The notes below the pieces were generated by a model, which made no database searches, was not told the DNA's origin, and worked only from the letters and a program-made list of their open reading frames with translations. Position numbers and translations under genes: made by a program. A DNA stretch of 32,886 nucleotides from Xanthomonas euvesicatoria pv. euvesicatoria (lineage in GTDB: Bacteria; Pseudomonadota; Gammaproteobacteria; Xanthomonadales; Xanthomonadaceae): positions 1 through 32,886 of the forward strand of contig NZ_JAJIUJ010000100.1 in assembly GCF_020880415.1 (NCBI RefSeq), in the 5' to 3' direction. Below, one piece after another: positions 1 through 7,728 of this stretch (positions are counted from its first letter, which is position 1; every line of letters begins with the position of its first letter).

Positions 1-860
1 TCAGGGAGAACATTATGTCTTTGGAACATACGATTGATCAGCTACGAACGCTCAAATTGACCGGCATGGTGGCTGGCGTCGAACATCAGCTCGCCCAATC
101 CAGCTACGGAGCACTCGGCTTCGATCAGCGCCTTGGCCATCTGGTTGACGCCGAGGTGAGTCAGCGCGACAGCAAGCGCTTCACGCGCCTGATTCGCAAT
201 GCCAAGCTCAAGGTCTACGCCGAACCGGAGGCTATTGACTATCGTGTTGGGCGCGGGTTGGATCGATCGGTGATCGCGGATTTGCTGACCTGTGGCTGGA
301 TTGAGCACCGCCAAAACGTTTTGGTCACTGGACAGACAGGTACTGGAAAGACCTGGTTGGCATGTGCCCTGGCCGTACAAGCCGCACGCCAAGGGATCAC
401 CGTAGGCTACCGGCGCGTAGGCCGCCTGTTGGAAGACATGGAGGTTGGGCATGCGGACGGCTCACTGGCCAAGCTTCGCAATCAACTCGCCAGGACCGGC
501 CTACTAATCTTGGATGATTTCGGCCTGACGCCGCTGAGCAGCCGCGGACGTGCAGATCTACTGGAATTACTCGATGACCGTGTCGGCTCTGGCGCCACGA
601 TTGTGGCTGGCCAGATGCCAGTGCAGGACTGGCATGCGTTTATCCATGACCCTGCTTTGGCTGATGCCATCATGGATCGACTGATTCACAGCAGCCACAA
701 ACTAGCGCTCAAGGGTGAATCCATGCGAAAGACGAAGGCAGCCAAGTCCTGGAAGTGAGTGCTGGCGGCGCTGTCCAGCGCTTCTGGCGCTCGCATCCAA
801 TTCATTTGGCGGCGGTGTCCAGTTCCGTCGCCGATGAGTGTCCAGTTGGTTGGCTTTTCG
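1..860 (+). mobile_element. IS21-family insertion sequence, right part
   Basis: The window opens inside an IS21-type element: istB is present and istA would lie off the left edge. Downstream of istB the sequence GTGTCCAGTT occurs twice (815-824 and 838-847), with a shorter TGTCCAG at 772-778. Repeated motifs near the terminus are a usual feature of IS21-family ends. The exact right end and any target duplication cannot be fixed because the left end is absent; 860 is an estimate. Confidence 0.7.
15..758 (+). CDS. istB: IstB-like ATP-binding transposition helper
   Basis: This 247-residue protein is an AAA+ ATPase helper of IS21-family transposition. IstB proteins bind target DNA and activate the IstA transposase. 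A Walker A motif GQTGTGKT is seen near residues 106-113 and a Walker B motif LLILDDFG near residues 163-170. The length is normal for IstB. The ATG at 15 follows a GGGAGA ribosome-binding site in the first bases of the window. The partner istA should lie immediately upstream, outside the window. The gene looks intact. Confidence 0.9.
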   Translation: MSLEHTIDQLRTLKLTGMVAGVEHQLAQSSYGALGFDQRLGHLVDAEVSQRDSKRFTRLIRNAKLKVYAEPEAIDYRVGRGLDRSVIADLLTCGWIEHRQNVLVTGQTGTGKTWLACALAVQAARQGITVGYRRVGRLLEDMEVGHADGSLAKLRNQLARTGLLILDDFGLTPLSSRGRADLLELLDDRVGSGATIVAGQMPVQDWHAFIHDPALADAIMDRLIHSSHKLALKGESMRKTKAAKSWK

Positions 861-1475
861 TAAAAATTGCGTATCGGCCTGCGGTGGCCGGCTGGCGAGG
901 TTGGTTTGGCCGCATGGGTAAAGACCGATAGTTCCATTTTGGAGACAGGATAAACATCCTGCTCAAGAAAAAATCCAGCTCCTCTCGCAAGGGCCGCAAT
1001 GAGGCTTTGCGCTGTTGAATTGCGAGAAAAACTAGGGTGATAAGCCTTTTCGACCGGAAGCGCATGACGGACCCTATTTCCAGGCAATCAGCCAAGAGTG
1101 GAGGGGCGACGCGACGAATATCTTGCTTGGCGCCGCGCTCCGCCTCGACGGTGGCGGCCTCGCGAACAGCGGATGCTGACGACGAGGGGGATTAGGGATG
1201 TTTATTTGGGGTAGGGAAGGGTAGCTTCCGACCCCAATCAGAATCTATCAGGCAAGTTGATCTGAAGACGACGTTATTTGGTCGTGGCCGTGGCCGTGTC
1301 GGACCCATGCCTTCGTGACGCTTGAGCGGTGCGTTCCTGCCGACGCTCACAGGCCTGCTTATCCGGCGCGCCAAAACGTCAGTGCAAGTGGCTCCGGGCA
1401 AGCTCGCGAGCTGCGCATGACCGGCGCGGGTCAGCACGATCGCCGCGCCGCTGCTCGGCCGATTGGGGCTCAAGG
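861..1475. other. Stretch without a recognisable gene
   Basis: About 600 bases between the IS21 end and the phage remnant. Minus-strand open frames of 97 and 133 codons cross this region (802-1095, 686-1087) but both run into the IS end, and the longer one can only start at TTG directly after an in-frame stop. I see no convincing start, ribosome-binding site or motif. It may be flanking DNA broken by the IS21 insertion. Confidence 0.4.
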
Positions 1476-1904
1476 TCAGTCCCCAGCAAGGGATGGCTCT
1501 AGCGTCGGCTGGTGAGCAGTGCGAATGAATCTGTATCTCAAAGCGCCAACGTCTTGTCCTGCGATCTTGACGAAGTGCTGCTCTCGCTGCTCGCCAAGAT
1601 CCATGACGACGACCTTGACCAATGACTGCTGAACCGCTTTTCGTTTGGCGTTCCGCCTGCGCACCGAAGCCCGGATGTCGGTGGCATTCGCATGCCAGAG
1701 CAATCCGCGCAGCCGGCGTTCTGGGATCCGTTCGCCGCTCGGTGCAACCAGATCACGGCCAGCCAATCGCCAGCCCGCGCAGGGGCCGGTCAGTTCTACA
1801 TGGTTCGTGACCCGCGCCGATGTAGATCTGCCGCGCAGCTGTTTGGGCATTGCTCGCCAACAGCCAGCACGGTGGCGACGGTCTAGATTGTAGGTGTCAG
1901 TCAT
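1476..1904 (-). pseudogene. DUF3653-type phage gene left from an older filamentous prophage
   Basis: The 142-residue frame contains LTGPCAGWRLAGRDLV, which matches the LTGPWAGF-type core of the two intact DUF3653-like proteins at 8160-8498 and 8682-9047. The basic C-terminus shared by those two (SADRSTV, RGPR) is missing. Like them, it reads away from a dif-type site, here at 2001-2028. Its ATG at 1904 overlaps the stop of the prophage A repressor in ATGACTGA, the same kind of overlap seen when the ends of prophages A and B are joined. I read it as the surviving end of a third prophage, oriented as A, whose left part was lost. It may still be translated; function unknown. Confidence 0.6.
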
Positions 1905-2391
1905 GCGGCAAGTTCCGTTTCGCTAGGGGAACGGTTCGGCGGCAGGTCTTGATCCAAAGCCAGATCCAGCGCAGCCGAGCCCGCGCCGCACGACGAGATG
2001 ATCTCGCATAATGTATAGAAGGTGCGGTTAGGGCGAGCGGGGAGAGGGCCGTCAGCAGCGCCTCATGCGCTCCTGTGTGCACCGCCAGCACCAGCAGCGC
2101 GACCACCGCGGCGGCCGCGCTTAGCCTGTCCAACACTGATCTCCATAACGCCTTTTCCGCCGGCGATGCAGCGCGTTCTGCATGAATTCGCGCCATCCAC
2201 TCACCGCCATCAAGCTTTGCCATAGCGCATAGCTGCGCAATCCGTTCATCTGGCACCGGCTTTCCGCCGTTCCGCCACATGCTCACTGCGGCTCTGGTCA
2301 CACCGATCCGCTGGCTCAAAACGTTGTCTGACGGGAGAGAGCAACTCTCTTTCACTTTGTCAAGTAGGGCGTTTATCGCTGGCATGTTCAT
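1897..2391 (-). CDS. Prophage A repressor (DUF3693-like), chimeric C-terminus
   Basis: A 164-residue helix-turn-helix protein, divergent from the prophage A early operon and so probably its repressor. The HTH lies at about residues 24-42 (VLSQRIGVTRAAVSMWR), followed by PDERIAQLCAMAKLDG, a block nearly identical in the prophage B repressor at 15027. A hydrophobic stretch lies at about residues 92-105. The frame crosses the hybrid attachment site 2001-2028. Residues 1 to about 129 are phage A sequence; the last 35 come from the flanking phage remnant. In the excised circle the frame would instead end after 26 other residues. Its operator is probably the palindrome at 2397-2415, only 5 bp upstream of the ATG. 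A second ATG at 2385 is a possible alternative start. Confidence 0.8.
   Translation of the reverse strand: MNMPAINALLDKVKESCSLPSDNVLSQRIGVTRAAVSMWRNGGKPVPDERIAQLCAMAKLDGGEWMARIHAERAASPAEKALWRSVLDRLSAAAAVVALLVLAVHTGAHEALLTALSPLALTAPSIHYARSSRRAARARLRWIWLWIKTCRRTVPLAKRNLPHD
2001..2028 (+). other. Left hybrid attachment site of prophage A (dif-type)
   Basis: XerC-type arm ATCTCGCATAA (2001-2011) and centre TGTATA (2012-2017) match bacterial dif, but the XerD position holds GAAGGTGCGGT (2018-2028), which is degenerate. This is the pattern expected after integration of a phage whose attP has one good and one poor arm. The degenerate arm belongs to phage A and encodes part of its repressor. Confidence 0.8.
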
Positions 2392-2396
2392 CTCAT

Positions 2397-2427
2397 GGTT
2401 GACACTCTGTCAACCGAGGAATATACA
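2397..2427 (+). promoter_or_regulatory. Prophage A early promoter with overlapping operator
   Basis: TTGACA (2399-2404) and TATACA (2422-2427) are separated by 17 bp, close to a consensus sigma-70 promoter reading into the early operon. The -35 box lies within a perfect inverted repeat, GGTTGACA and TGTCAACC with CTC between (2397-2415). The palindrome also lies 5 bp upstream of the divergent repressor start, so a bound repressor could block both directions. Boxes and palindrome are direct reading; the role is inferred. Confidence 0.7.
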
Positions 2428-2512
2428 TGCGTCCGTGTTCACCGATGGGTGAGCACCGCGCACCCCCGGCTCCCCTCCGGGGTCCGCGTCAAGGGGCAGG
2501 GGAGGGGGCTTG

Positions 2513-2728
2513 ATGGACGTCATCGCATTCGCACTTCTCGGTACCGCCTGCTTGGTATGCAGCATCGGCGCAGCGCGCCTTGTCGGCTGGATCTTGGATC
2601 GCCGCGACGCTGCCATTCTTCGTCAGCTGCGGGAAGACGACCTGATTGCTCAGGCTAGGCATCAGGTTCGTATCGCAAACCTCAAGCGTTCCGTGCGCGC
2701 TGCCGCTGAGGCTGAGGAGTGCGCATGA
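2513..2728 (+). CDS. Small early membrane protein, prophage A
   Basis: A 71-residue protein of unknown function, first gene of the early operon. The N-terminal 27 residues are hydrophobic (FALLGTACLVCSIGAARLVGWIL) and are followed by a charged, Arg-rich tail. The ATG at 2513 is preferred over the TTG at 2510 because GGAGG (2501-2505) is 7 bp upstream. Its stop overlaps the next start by ATGA. The place corresponds to the 57-residue membrane protein at 14719-14892 in prophage B. Confidence 0.65.
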   Translation: MDVIAFALLGTACLVCSIGAARLVGWILDRRDAAILRQLREDDLIAQARHQVRIANLKRSVRAAAEAEECA

Positions 2729-2898
2729 AAGAGTTCGCAAAGTGCATCGGATTTGTCTGGGCGCTGGCCGCTTTCGTTTCGCTTTTCATTATCGGCGCCT
2801 ACTACCTTCCTGAGCCGTGGACATGGGTCTGCGGTGTGTTCCTCTTCGTGACGCCTGCCGGTGTTTTTGCCTACCTAGGCGGTGTTGGTCATGACTGA
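2725..2898 (+). CDS. Small two-helix membrane protein, prophage A
   Basis: A 57-residue protein starting MKEFAKCIGF with two hydrophobic segments at about residues 8-25 and 35-52. It overlaps the preceding gene by ATGA and the following gene by ATGACTGA, so translation is probably coupled. No function is recognised; early-operon membrane proteins of this kind occur widely in inoviruses. Confidence 0.6.
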   Translation: MKEFAKCIGFVWALAAFVSLFIIGAYYLPEPWTWVCGVFLFVTPAGVFAYLGGVGHD

Positions 2899-3067
2899 CG
2901 CTCCGTCTGTGCAATGGCTCATCGCTGCCGCTCGTGTGCATGGCGGTCCACGCATCTACGTCTTGACCATCGTCGTCAATGGCAATCCTGTCGAACAGAG
3001 CTATTTCGCATCTCGCACCGATGCTGCTGTTGCACGTGATGCTGCCATGGAGTTCTACCGTGGCTGA
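2891..3067 (+). CDS. Small early protein, prophage A
   Basis: A 58-residue soluble protein, unknown function, beginning [10 protein letters not shown] and ending AAMEFYRG. The ATG at 2891 is chosen over the GTG at 2882 because it overlaps the preceding stop in ATGACTGA, like the neighbouring overlaps. Its own stop overlaps the GTG start of the replication gene in GTGGCTGA, which places it in the replication operon. Confidence 0.6.
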   Translation: MTDAPSVQWLIAAARVHGGPRIYVLTIVVNGNPVEQSYFASRTDAAVARDAAMEFYRG

Positions 3068-4100
3068 CGGCACATGCTCGTTCTGCGGTGAAACAACCGT
3101 CTACTTCTTTCCCGGTGGCTTGTGCGTCGCATGCACCGGTAAAAACGCACGCATCCGCATGCAGGAACAGCCCACGCAATCGCGTGAGTTGTCCGCTTTC
3201 GATACGTCTGTCGGCGTCATGCAGGCCGCTACGCGCCGCACTGAAATCGCCGCAGAGAAGATCCAAAAGAACAAGCGTGTGGTCGGCACAAGCGTGCGTG
3301 AGTTCGACGCTGCCCATCCGATCGCATTGACCGCTGAGGGCCAGCGCGCAGCGCTGGCCCTTGGGCTTGTCCATTACAAAACAAGTGACACGCGGGCCTC
3401 TACGACCGGCACCGTGACCATCGAAATCGACCCGCTACAAGCGCGGGCGCAACGGCTGCGCAAGTCCGTGATTACCGGAGCACGTCTGCATGACCAGGAA
3501 GCGAAAAAAGGCTCCTTCCGGGGTGCGTGGTATTTCCTCACGCTCACCTACCGTGATGGAAGCGACAGCAGCCCTCGTGACGTTAGCGAACTATTTAAAC
3601 GCATGCGCGGCCACTTCAATCGCCTTAAATCTGGGCGCGCACGGTGGAACCGTGAAAGCTTTCGTTACGTATGGGTCGGAGAGCTCACCCAGCGATTCCG
3701 CCCGCACTACCACGTAATGCTGTGGGTTCCGACGGGTATGTATTTCGGCAAAGTCGATCAACGCGGCTGGTGGCCTCATGGCACAACGCAAATTGAAAAA
3801 GCCCGCAACTGCGTCGGCTATCTCGCGAAATACGCGAGCAAGTTCACTGCCCTTACAGCTGGAGCTTTTCCCAAAGGCTTCCGCACACATGGCATTGGTG
3901 GACTCGATACCGAATCTAAGCGCGAGTTGCGCTGGTGGAAAGCCCCGAAAGATGCGCGTGAAGCTCTCGGCGGGGAAGCGGATATCCGCAAAGCAAAGGG
4001 CGGATGGTTCGACAGGCTTACCGGAGAGTTCTGGCCGTCTCCGTGGAAAGTCACATTCATTTTCGGCCGGACATTCGCCTGGAAGGTAGTCCAACTATGA
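3060..4100 (+). CDS. Replication initiator, HUH type (pII-like), prophage A
   Basis: A 346-residue rolling-circle replication protein, expected to nick the double-stranded form and start viral-strand synthesis. HUH motif PHYHVMLW has His216 and His218; the tyrosine motif GYLAKYASK carries Tyr254 and Tyr258, a two-tyrosine arrangement as in Ff gpII and phiX174 A proteins. The N-terminus has two CxxC pairs (CSFC, CVAC near residues 6-28), a possible zinc finger. GTG 3060 is chosen because it overlaps the preceding stop and gives about 346 residues, close to the size I remember for Cf1c pII. It overlaps the next gene by ATGA. Prophage B uses an unrelated initiator. Confidence 0.85.
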   Translation: MADGTCSFCGETTVYFFPGGLCVACTGKNARIRMQEQPTQSRELSAFDTSVGVMQAATRRTEIAAEKIQKNKRVVGTSVREFDAAHPIALTAEGQRAALALGLVHYKTSDTRASTTGTVTIEIDPLQARAQRLRKSVITGARLHDQEAKKGSFRGAWYFLTLTYRDGSDSSPRDVSELFKRMRGHFNRLKSGRARWNRESFRYVWVGELTQRFRPHYHVMLWVPTGMYFGKVDQRGWWPHGTTQIEKARNCVGYLAKYASKFTALTAGAFPKGFRTHGIGGLDTESKRELRWWKAPKDAREALGGEADIRKAKGGWFDRLTGEFWPSPWKVTFIFGRTFAWKVVQL

Positions 4101-4393
4101 AAGTCCAAGTCATGAGTTCCGCTGTCGCTGTTCGTTCCTTTCCTGCTCGCGAGGGTAAGCCCGCGACGCATTTCCGTGAGCAGACCGCAGCGGTGTTGCG
4201 CGAGGGAGATTTCCCGCTGCCGTTCACCATTGGCCTTGATGAGGATCAACCCCCGTACGGCGAGGGCTTTTACATCATCGACCCCAAGTCGTTGCAGAAC
4301 AATAAATTCGGCGGTCTTGAGTTCGGCCGTCGTATTCGGCTGTTGCCTGATCTCACTGCAAAGCTGCAACAGCAGCCGGCAAAGGTTGGCTGA
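4097..4393 (+). CDS. Single-stranded DNA-binding protein (pV-like), prophage A
   Basis: A 98-residue protein in the usual gene V position straight after Rep, with an ATGA overlap. In filamentous phages this protein coats progeny viral strands before export and often represses translation of early genes. It shares [22 protein letters not shown] with a spacing like PPYENGVYEYN and GDFELPRKP in the prophage B homologue at 13126-13398. The upstream in-frame start at 4004 would overlap Rep by almost 100 bases and is rejected. Confidence 0.8.
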   Translation: MKVQVMSSAVAVRSFPAREGKPATHFREQTAAVLREGDFPLPFTIGLDEDQPPYGEGFYIIDPKSLQNNKFGGLEFGRRIRLLPDLTAKLQQQPAKVG

Positions 4394-4396
4394 ATC

Positions 4397-4648
4397 ATGG
4401 CCGTGTGCGTAGCCCTGCAAGCGGATGGCACGTTGGTGCCCACCGGTCAATCGGTTGGCGAGTGCAGCGGCTACGTGCTCGTCAGTGGTAGCGAATACAG
4501 CGTGTATGCGCTGGTGCAAGAAGCGTTCGCCATGCCCAGCAAGGAGGACGCCGTAGCGTGGTCCACCGGCTGCTGCGGCTTGGTGATCGTGTGGTTCGTC
4601 CTGGGACGCCTCGCCGGCAGCGTCGCAGGCATGTTCAACGACCGGTAA
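4397..4648 (+). CDS. Minor coat-like membrane protein, prophage A
   Basis: An 83-residue protein starting MAVCVALQADG, with one membrane segment at about residues 56-78 (GCCGLVIVWFVLGRLAGSVAG). It lies three bases after the SSB stop and before the major coat gene. The prophage B protein at 12916-13116 has the same position and a similar opening (MAVFVLHC), so the two are probably equivalent virion-tip or assembly proteins. Exact role unknown. Confidence 0.65.
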   Translation: MAVCVALQADGTLVPTGQSVGECSGYVLVSGSEYSVYALVQEAFAMPSKEDAVAWSTGCCGLVIVWFVLGRLAGSVAGMFNDR

Positions 4649-4675
4649 ATCAATCAATCAACGAGGAGAGTAAAC

Positions 4676-4804
4676 ATGGGTGACATTCTGACTGGCGTGA
4701 GCGGTGCTGAGGCTGCAACCGCGATGATCGCAGCGGCCGCAATCATTGCCTTGGTGGGCTTCACCAAGTGGGGTGCCAAGAAGGTTGCAAGCTTCTTCGG
4801 CTAA
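4676..4804 (+). CDS. Major coat protein pVIII, prophage A
   Basis: A 42-residue protein (opening MGDILTGVSGAEAATAM) with an acidic start, a hydrophobic middle (residues 14-29) and a basic C-terminus with three lysines that would contact DNA. There is no signal peptide. I recognise it as essentially the phiLf/Cf1c coat protein. GAGGAG lies about 10 bp upstream of the ATG. A hairpin terminator follows at 4818. The coat forms the helical sheath of the virion and waits in the inner membrane before assembly. Confidence 0.92.
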   Translation: MGDILTGVSGAEAATAMIAAAAIIALVGFTKWGAKKVASFFG

Positions 4805-4817
4805 TGGTGGTGAGGGC

Positions 4818-4850
4818 AGGGCGGCGCTTCGGTGTCGCCCTCTCTCTTTC
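4818..4850 (+). terminator. Rho-independent terminator after the coat gene, prophage A
   Basis: Ten-base arms (4818-4827 and 4832-4841, starting AGGGCG) pair with two G-U wobbles around a TTCG tetraloop, followed by CTCTCTTTC. It would separate abundant coat transcript from the downstream pIII genes. Prophage B has a stronger terminator at the same place. Confidence 0.75.
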
Positions 4851-4862
4851 AGGGGTAGGGCG

Positions 4863-4937
4863 ATGATCGTTCTCTTGTTCTGTGGATTCATGGGCGCGTT
4901 GTGTGGGTGGGCAGGCGTCAAGGGGTTGGATGCGTGA
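4863..4937 (+). CDS. 24-residue membrane protein (pVII/pIX-like), prophage A
   Basis: A tiny protein, [10 protein letters not shown] onward, almost wholly hydrophobic. It overlaps the GTG start of pIII in GTGA. AGGGGTAGGG lies just upstream of its ATG. A 22-residue membrane protein sits at the same place in prophage B (12515-12583). Position and size fit a pVII/pIX-type minor coat protein, but this is inference. Confidence 0.55.
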   Translation: MIVLLFCGFMGALCGWAGVKGLDA

Positions 4938-5920
4938 TAACTGTTCGCCTTGTAGCGTGCATCCTTGCGGTTGCGTTGTGGTCATGCGCGTTTAGCGCCA
5001 ATGCCGCCATGTGTAGAGATGCGGCTGACGCCTGCGATCAAGGTCAGGCGTTCTTGGCTGCTCGCATGCTGGCCGATCAGCGCGGCGTTGATTTGTGCAA
5101 GCTAGTCGGCGGTTCCAATTCGCTTTACAAGGGGCCTGATGTTGTTGCCGAGAGTGCTGGCATTTATAACGCACAGGCGACGTGTAGCATCGGTGGGCCT
5201 GCTGGTGCTGGTTCCACGTTTTACAGCAAAACGTGTGCCCAGCGTCCCCCCTTGATTGGCGCGTCTTCTTCCGATGGCAGCGGTTTTAGCTGCGATGACG
5301 GCTGTTTTTACAATTTCACCGTTGGTGCATCAGGCGGCAGCGGCATGTATCCCAGCGGTGCCACTTGCTCTGCGGGTGATGCGCCACCTTCCACGCCTGG
5401 TGATGACGGCGGTGATGGCGACGGCGGCAGCGATGGTGGTGGAGATGGTGGCAGTGACGGTGGTGGAGACGGTGGAAGCGATGGCGGTGGTGACGGTGGC
5501 AGTGACGGTGGCAGTGATGGCGGTGGTGACGGCGACGGCGATGGTGATGGTGATGGCGACGGTGATGGCGACGGTGATACTCCTGGTGATGGTGACGGCA
5601 CGACGCCTGGTCAGGGTGAAGGCGGCGAGGGCGCTCCCATGTCCGAGCTCTACAATAAAAGCGGCAAGACAGTTGAGTCTGTGCTGAGCAAATTCAATAC
5701 GCAGGTGCGCGGCACGCCCATGGTTGCCGGCATCACGGATTTTATGACTGTGCCCTCCGGTGGATCGTGCCCGGTGTTTTCGCTGGGCGCGTCGAAGTGG
5801 TGGAACGCCATGACGATCAATTTTCATTGTGGCGGCGATTTTCTGGCGTTTCTGCGCGCGGCGGGCTGGGTGATCCTGGCGATTGCTGCTTACGCTGCGC
5901 TCCGTATTGCTGTGACCTGA
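4934..5920 (+). CDS. Adsorption protein pIII-like, prophage A
   Basis: A 328-residue secreted minor coat protein expected to bind host pili and anchor in the inner membrane until release. A signal peptide covers about residues 1-25 (ends SANAA). A cysteine-rich N-domain shares GVDLCKLVG with the prophage B pIII (GPDVCKLVG). A Gly/Asp/Ser linker at about residues 155-220 is followed by a C-domain and a terminal membrane helix ([17 protein letters not shown]). The start is GTG 4934, overlapping the preceding stop; an earlier GTG at 4901 is less likely. Confidence 0.85.
   Translation: MITVRLVACILAVALWSCAFSANAAMCRDAADACDQGQAFLAARMLADQRGVDLCKLVGGSNSLYKGPDVVAESAGIYNAQATCSIGGPAGAGSTFYSKTCAQRPPLIGASSSDGSGFSCDDGCFYNFTVGASGGSGMYPSGATCSAGDAPPSTPGDDGGDGDGGSDGGGDGGSDGGGDGGSDGGGDGGSDGGSDGGGDGDGDGDGDGDGDGDGDTPGDGDGTTPGQGEGGEGAPMSELYNKSGKTVESVLSKFNTQVRGTPMVAGITDFMTVPSGGSCPVFSLGASKWWNAMTINFHCGGDFLAFLRAAGWVILAIAAYAALRIAVT
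5400..5590 (+). repeat. Gly-Asp-Ser coding repeat in pIII
   Basis: Short tandem units of the GGT-GAT/GGC-GAC kind encode [11 protein letters not shown] and then GDGDGDGD. Such linkers separate the pIII domains in filamentous phages. Slippage in the DNA repeat could change linker length. The antisense frames over it (proline-rich, alanine/valine-rich) are artefacts. Confidence 0.75.
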
Positions 5921-5930
5921 GGACGACGAT

Positions 5931-6032
5931 ATGCAAGCAGGTTGGTTCAATGATTTCACGTCGCGACTATCACGTGCCTTAAAAGCGGTGTGGGATGGAT
6001 ATTGCGATTTCATGTCTGAATTGTGGCGTTGA
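5931..6032 (+). pseudogene. Partial, diverged duplicate of the pVI start
   Basis: A 33-codon frame starting MQAGWFNDFTSRL lies between pIII and the intact pVI gene, whose start is MQAGWFNDLTAWL. The leader GACGATATGCAAGCAGGTTGGTTCAA appears in both copies, at 5925 and 6049 (124 bp apart). After about 12 residues the copies diverge but keep a related pattern (AVW, DF). It is either a decayed tandem duplication or a tiny separate virion protein. Confidence 0.6.
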
Positions 6033-6054
6033 TGTGTTGACTTGGGGAGACGAT

Positions 6055-6375
6055 ATGCAAGCAGGTTGGTTCAACGATTTGACCGCATGGCTGTGGCGTG
6101 CGGTCAAACTGGTGTGGCAGGCGATTGTCGATTTCGTGGGCGACCTGTTCGTGATGTGGCTGGAACAGTCGCTGGCTGCCATTCTCTACGTGTTGACGTT
6201 GCTGCCTATGCCGGACTTCATGAAGGGCCAGAGCATCGGCGGCATGCTCGGTAACGCCGGCAGCACAATTTTGTGGTTCGCCGACGTGTTCAAGATCGGG
6301 CCTGCCCTGGTGATGATCGGCGCGGCCATGGTGTTCTATCTGTTGCGTCGCGTGCTGACGGTCGGGATTTGGTGA
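6055..6375 (+). CDS. Minor coat protein pVI-like (DUF2523), prophage A
   Basis: A 106-residue hydrophobic protein with membrane segments at about residues 34-51 and 82-100. It sits between pIII and Zot, the standard place for gene VI, whose product caps the virion with pIII. The ATG at 6055 is chosen because it lies behind GGGGAGACGAT and matches the duplicated leader; the in-frame start at 5995 would fall inside the duplicate. Confidence 0.75.
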   Translation: MQAGWFNDLTAWLWRAVKLVWQAIVDFVGDLFVMWLEQSLAAILYVLTLLPMPDFMKGQSIGGMLGNAGSTILWFADVFKIGPALVMIGAAMVFYLLRRVLTVGIW

Positions 6376-6376
6376 C

Positions 6377-7699
6377 ATGCTAGTTTTCAATGAAGGTGTG
6401 CCGCGTGCTGGCAAGAGCTACGACGCGGTAAAGAATCACATCCTCCCCGCGCTCAAGAAGGGCCGGCGTGTGTTCGCACGGCTCAACGGCTTGCGATTTG
6501 ATCGCATTGCCAAGCACCTGGGCATTGCCGAAAGCGATGTGCAAAGCCTGCTCGTCTTGGTCGATACGAAGGACGTGACCAAGCTTTTTGCGTGCACGCA
6601 GGATGAGTCGGGCAAGTGGTGCATTCCGGACGAGTTCAAGGATTCGTTGGTCGTCATTGATGAGGTGCACGAGTTCTACGTCAATGAGCGCAAGCCGCTC
6701 TCGCCGGCAGTGGAGAATTTCTGGGCGCTGCTCGGCCAGAACGGCGGCGATGCGGTCATCATGACGCAGTGGATCAACCGCCTTCACTCTGCGGTCAAGG
6801 CGCGCATCGAGAAGAAAAACACCTTCCAGAAGCTCACCGCCATCGGCATGAAGGGCCGATATCGCGTGACGTATTTCCATACCACCTCGCCGGGGAAGTT
6901 CGAGAAGGTGGGCGGGCAGACGCTCAAGTACGACCCGGCCATTTTTCCGCTGTATGACGGCTATGCCCCTGGTGCCGAAAACACCGAGGTCTACGAAGAG
7001 GGTGGCAAGAACGTCTGGGCAGCGATGGCGGTGCGTGCTGCGATCTTCATCGTTGTCGGTGGTGTTGGCATCTACTTCTTCGTGCACTACTTCACCAAGG
7101 ATCGTTCCGATCCGAACAAGCCTGTGGCCTCGGCAAGCCAGACCAATAAGCCCGCGCACGTTGGTGCAGGCTTGGCAAATGGCGCGCCAAGCGTGCCGAT
7201 CCAGCCGCCGCCGCCCGATCCGCTCGCCGATCTCACGCAGGAACAGCGCTATGTCGCCGAGCTTGCCAGCAAGGGCCGTATACGACTGTCGGCGCGTGCG
7301 CGGGTAGGCGATCAGGATCGGGCGTGGGTCCAGTGGATCGACGAGAGCAACAACGTCATTGAGGAATTGGACCTCACGCAGCTGCGCGCCCTGGGCTATA
7401 GCGTCAGCGTCGTTACGTACGGCGTGCGCTTGTCAGCTGGCAAGCACATCATGGTGGCGACCGCGTGGCCCTGGACCGCGCCCATTCGTGAGAAGGACGC
7501 ACGGCTCTACAACATGGCCCCCGATGGGAGCGGTGGCGCTGCTGGCGTTGCGACCGTAGGGAGTGACGGCGGCGGCGCTGACCGCGACCGGGTGCGAGGC
7601 GGTGTCATTGAGTACGGGCCGCGCACGCAGGGCACGTTCCCGGACAACAAGGCCTACACCACGAACACCACGACGCCGGCCACTACCTTGCAGATGTAG
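6377..7699 (+). CDS. zot: Zot/pI-like assembly ATPase, prophage A
   Basis: A 440-residue inner-membrane ATPase of the zonular occludens toxin/pI family, needed for assembly and export of filamentous phage. Walker A GVPRAGKS lies at residues 7-14 and Walker B-like SLVVIDEVHEF near residue 92. A membrane helix is seen at about residues 214-237, followed by a periplasmic Pro-rich linker and C-domain. The C-terminal tail GTFPDNKAYTTNT resembles GTFPESKPYQTST of the prophage B protein. It begins one base after pVI. Confidence 0.88.
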   Translation: MLVFNEGVPRAGKSYDAVKNHILPALKKGRRVFARLNGLRFDRIAKHLGIAESDVQSLLVLVDTKDVTKLFACTQDESGKWCIPDEFKDSLVVIDEVHEFYVNERKPLSPAVENFWALLGQNGGDAVIMTQWINRLHSAVKARIEKKNTFQKLTAIGMKGRYRVTYFHTTSPGKFEKVGGQTLKYDPAIFPLYDGYAPGAENTEVYEEGGKNVWAAMAVRAAIFIVVGGVGIYFFVHYFTKDRSDPNKPVASASQTNKPAHVGAGLANGAPSVPIQPPPPDPLADLTQEQRYVAELASKGRIRLSARARVGDQDRAWVQWIDESNNVIEELDLTQLRALGYSVSVVTYGVRLSAGKHIMVATAWPWTAPIREKDARLYNMAPDGSGGAAGVATVGSDGGGADRDRVRGGVIEYGPRTQGTFPDNKAYTTNTTTPATTLQM

Positions 7700-7728
7700 G
7701 TAGAATCCCGCTCTCAAGGGGAGGGCGT

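Noticed and set aside
802..1095. A minus-strand gene of 97 codons beside the IS21 end
   Set aside because: It runs into the IS terminus, has no good ribosome-binding site and no recognisable motif.
2395..2658. An 87-codon + strand frame starting next to the prophage A operator
   Set aside because: It lies over the promoter, has no ribosome-binding site and competes with the better supported gene at 2513.
5400..5590. CRISPR-like repeat array
   Set aside because: The units are short, contiguous and in frame within pIII; there are no spacers. No CRISPR array is seen in the window.
5308..5601. Proline/serine-rich antisense protein and other long frames over the pIII linker
   Set aside because: They are mirror images of the Gly/Asp codon repeat and lack starts with ribosome-binding sites.
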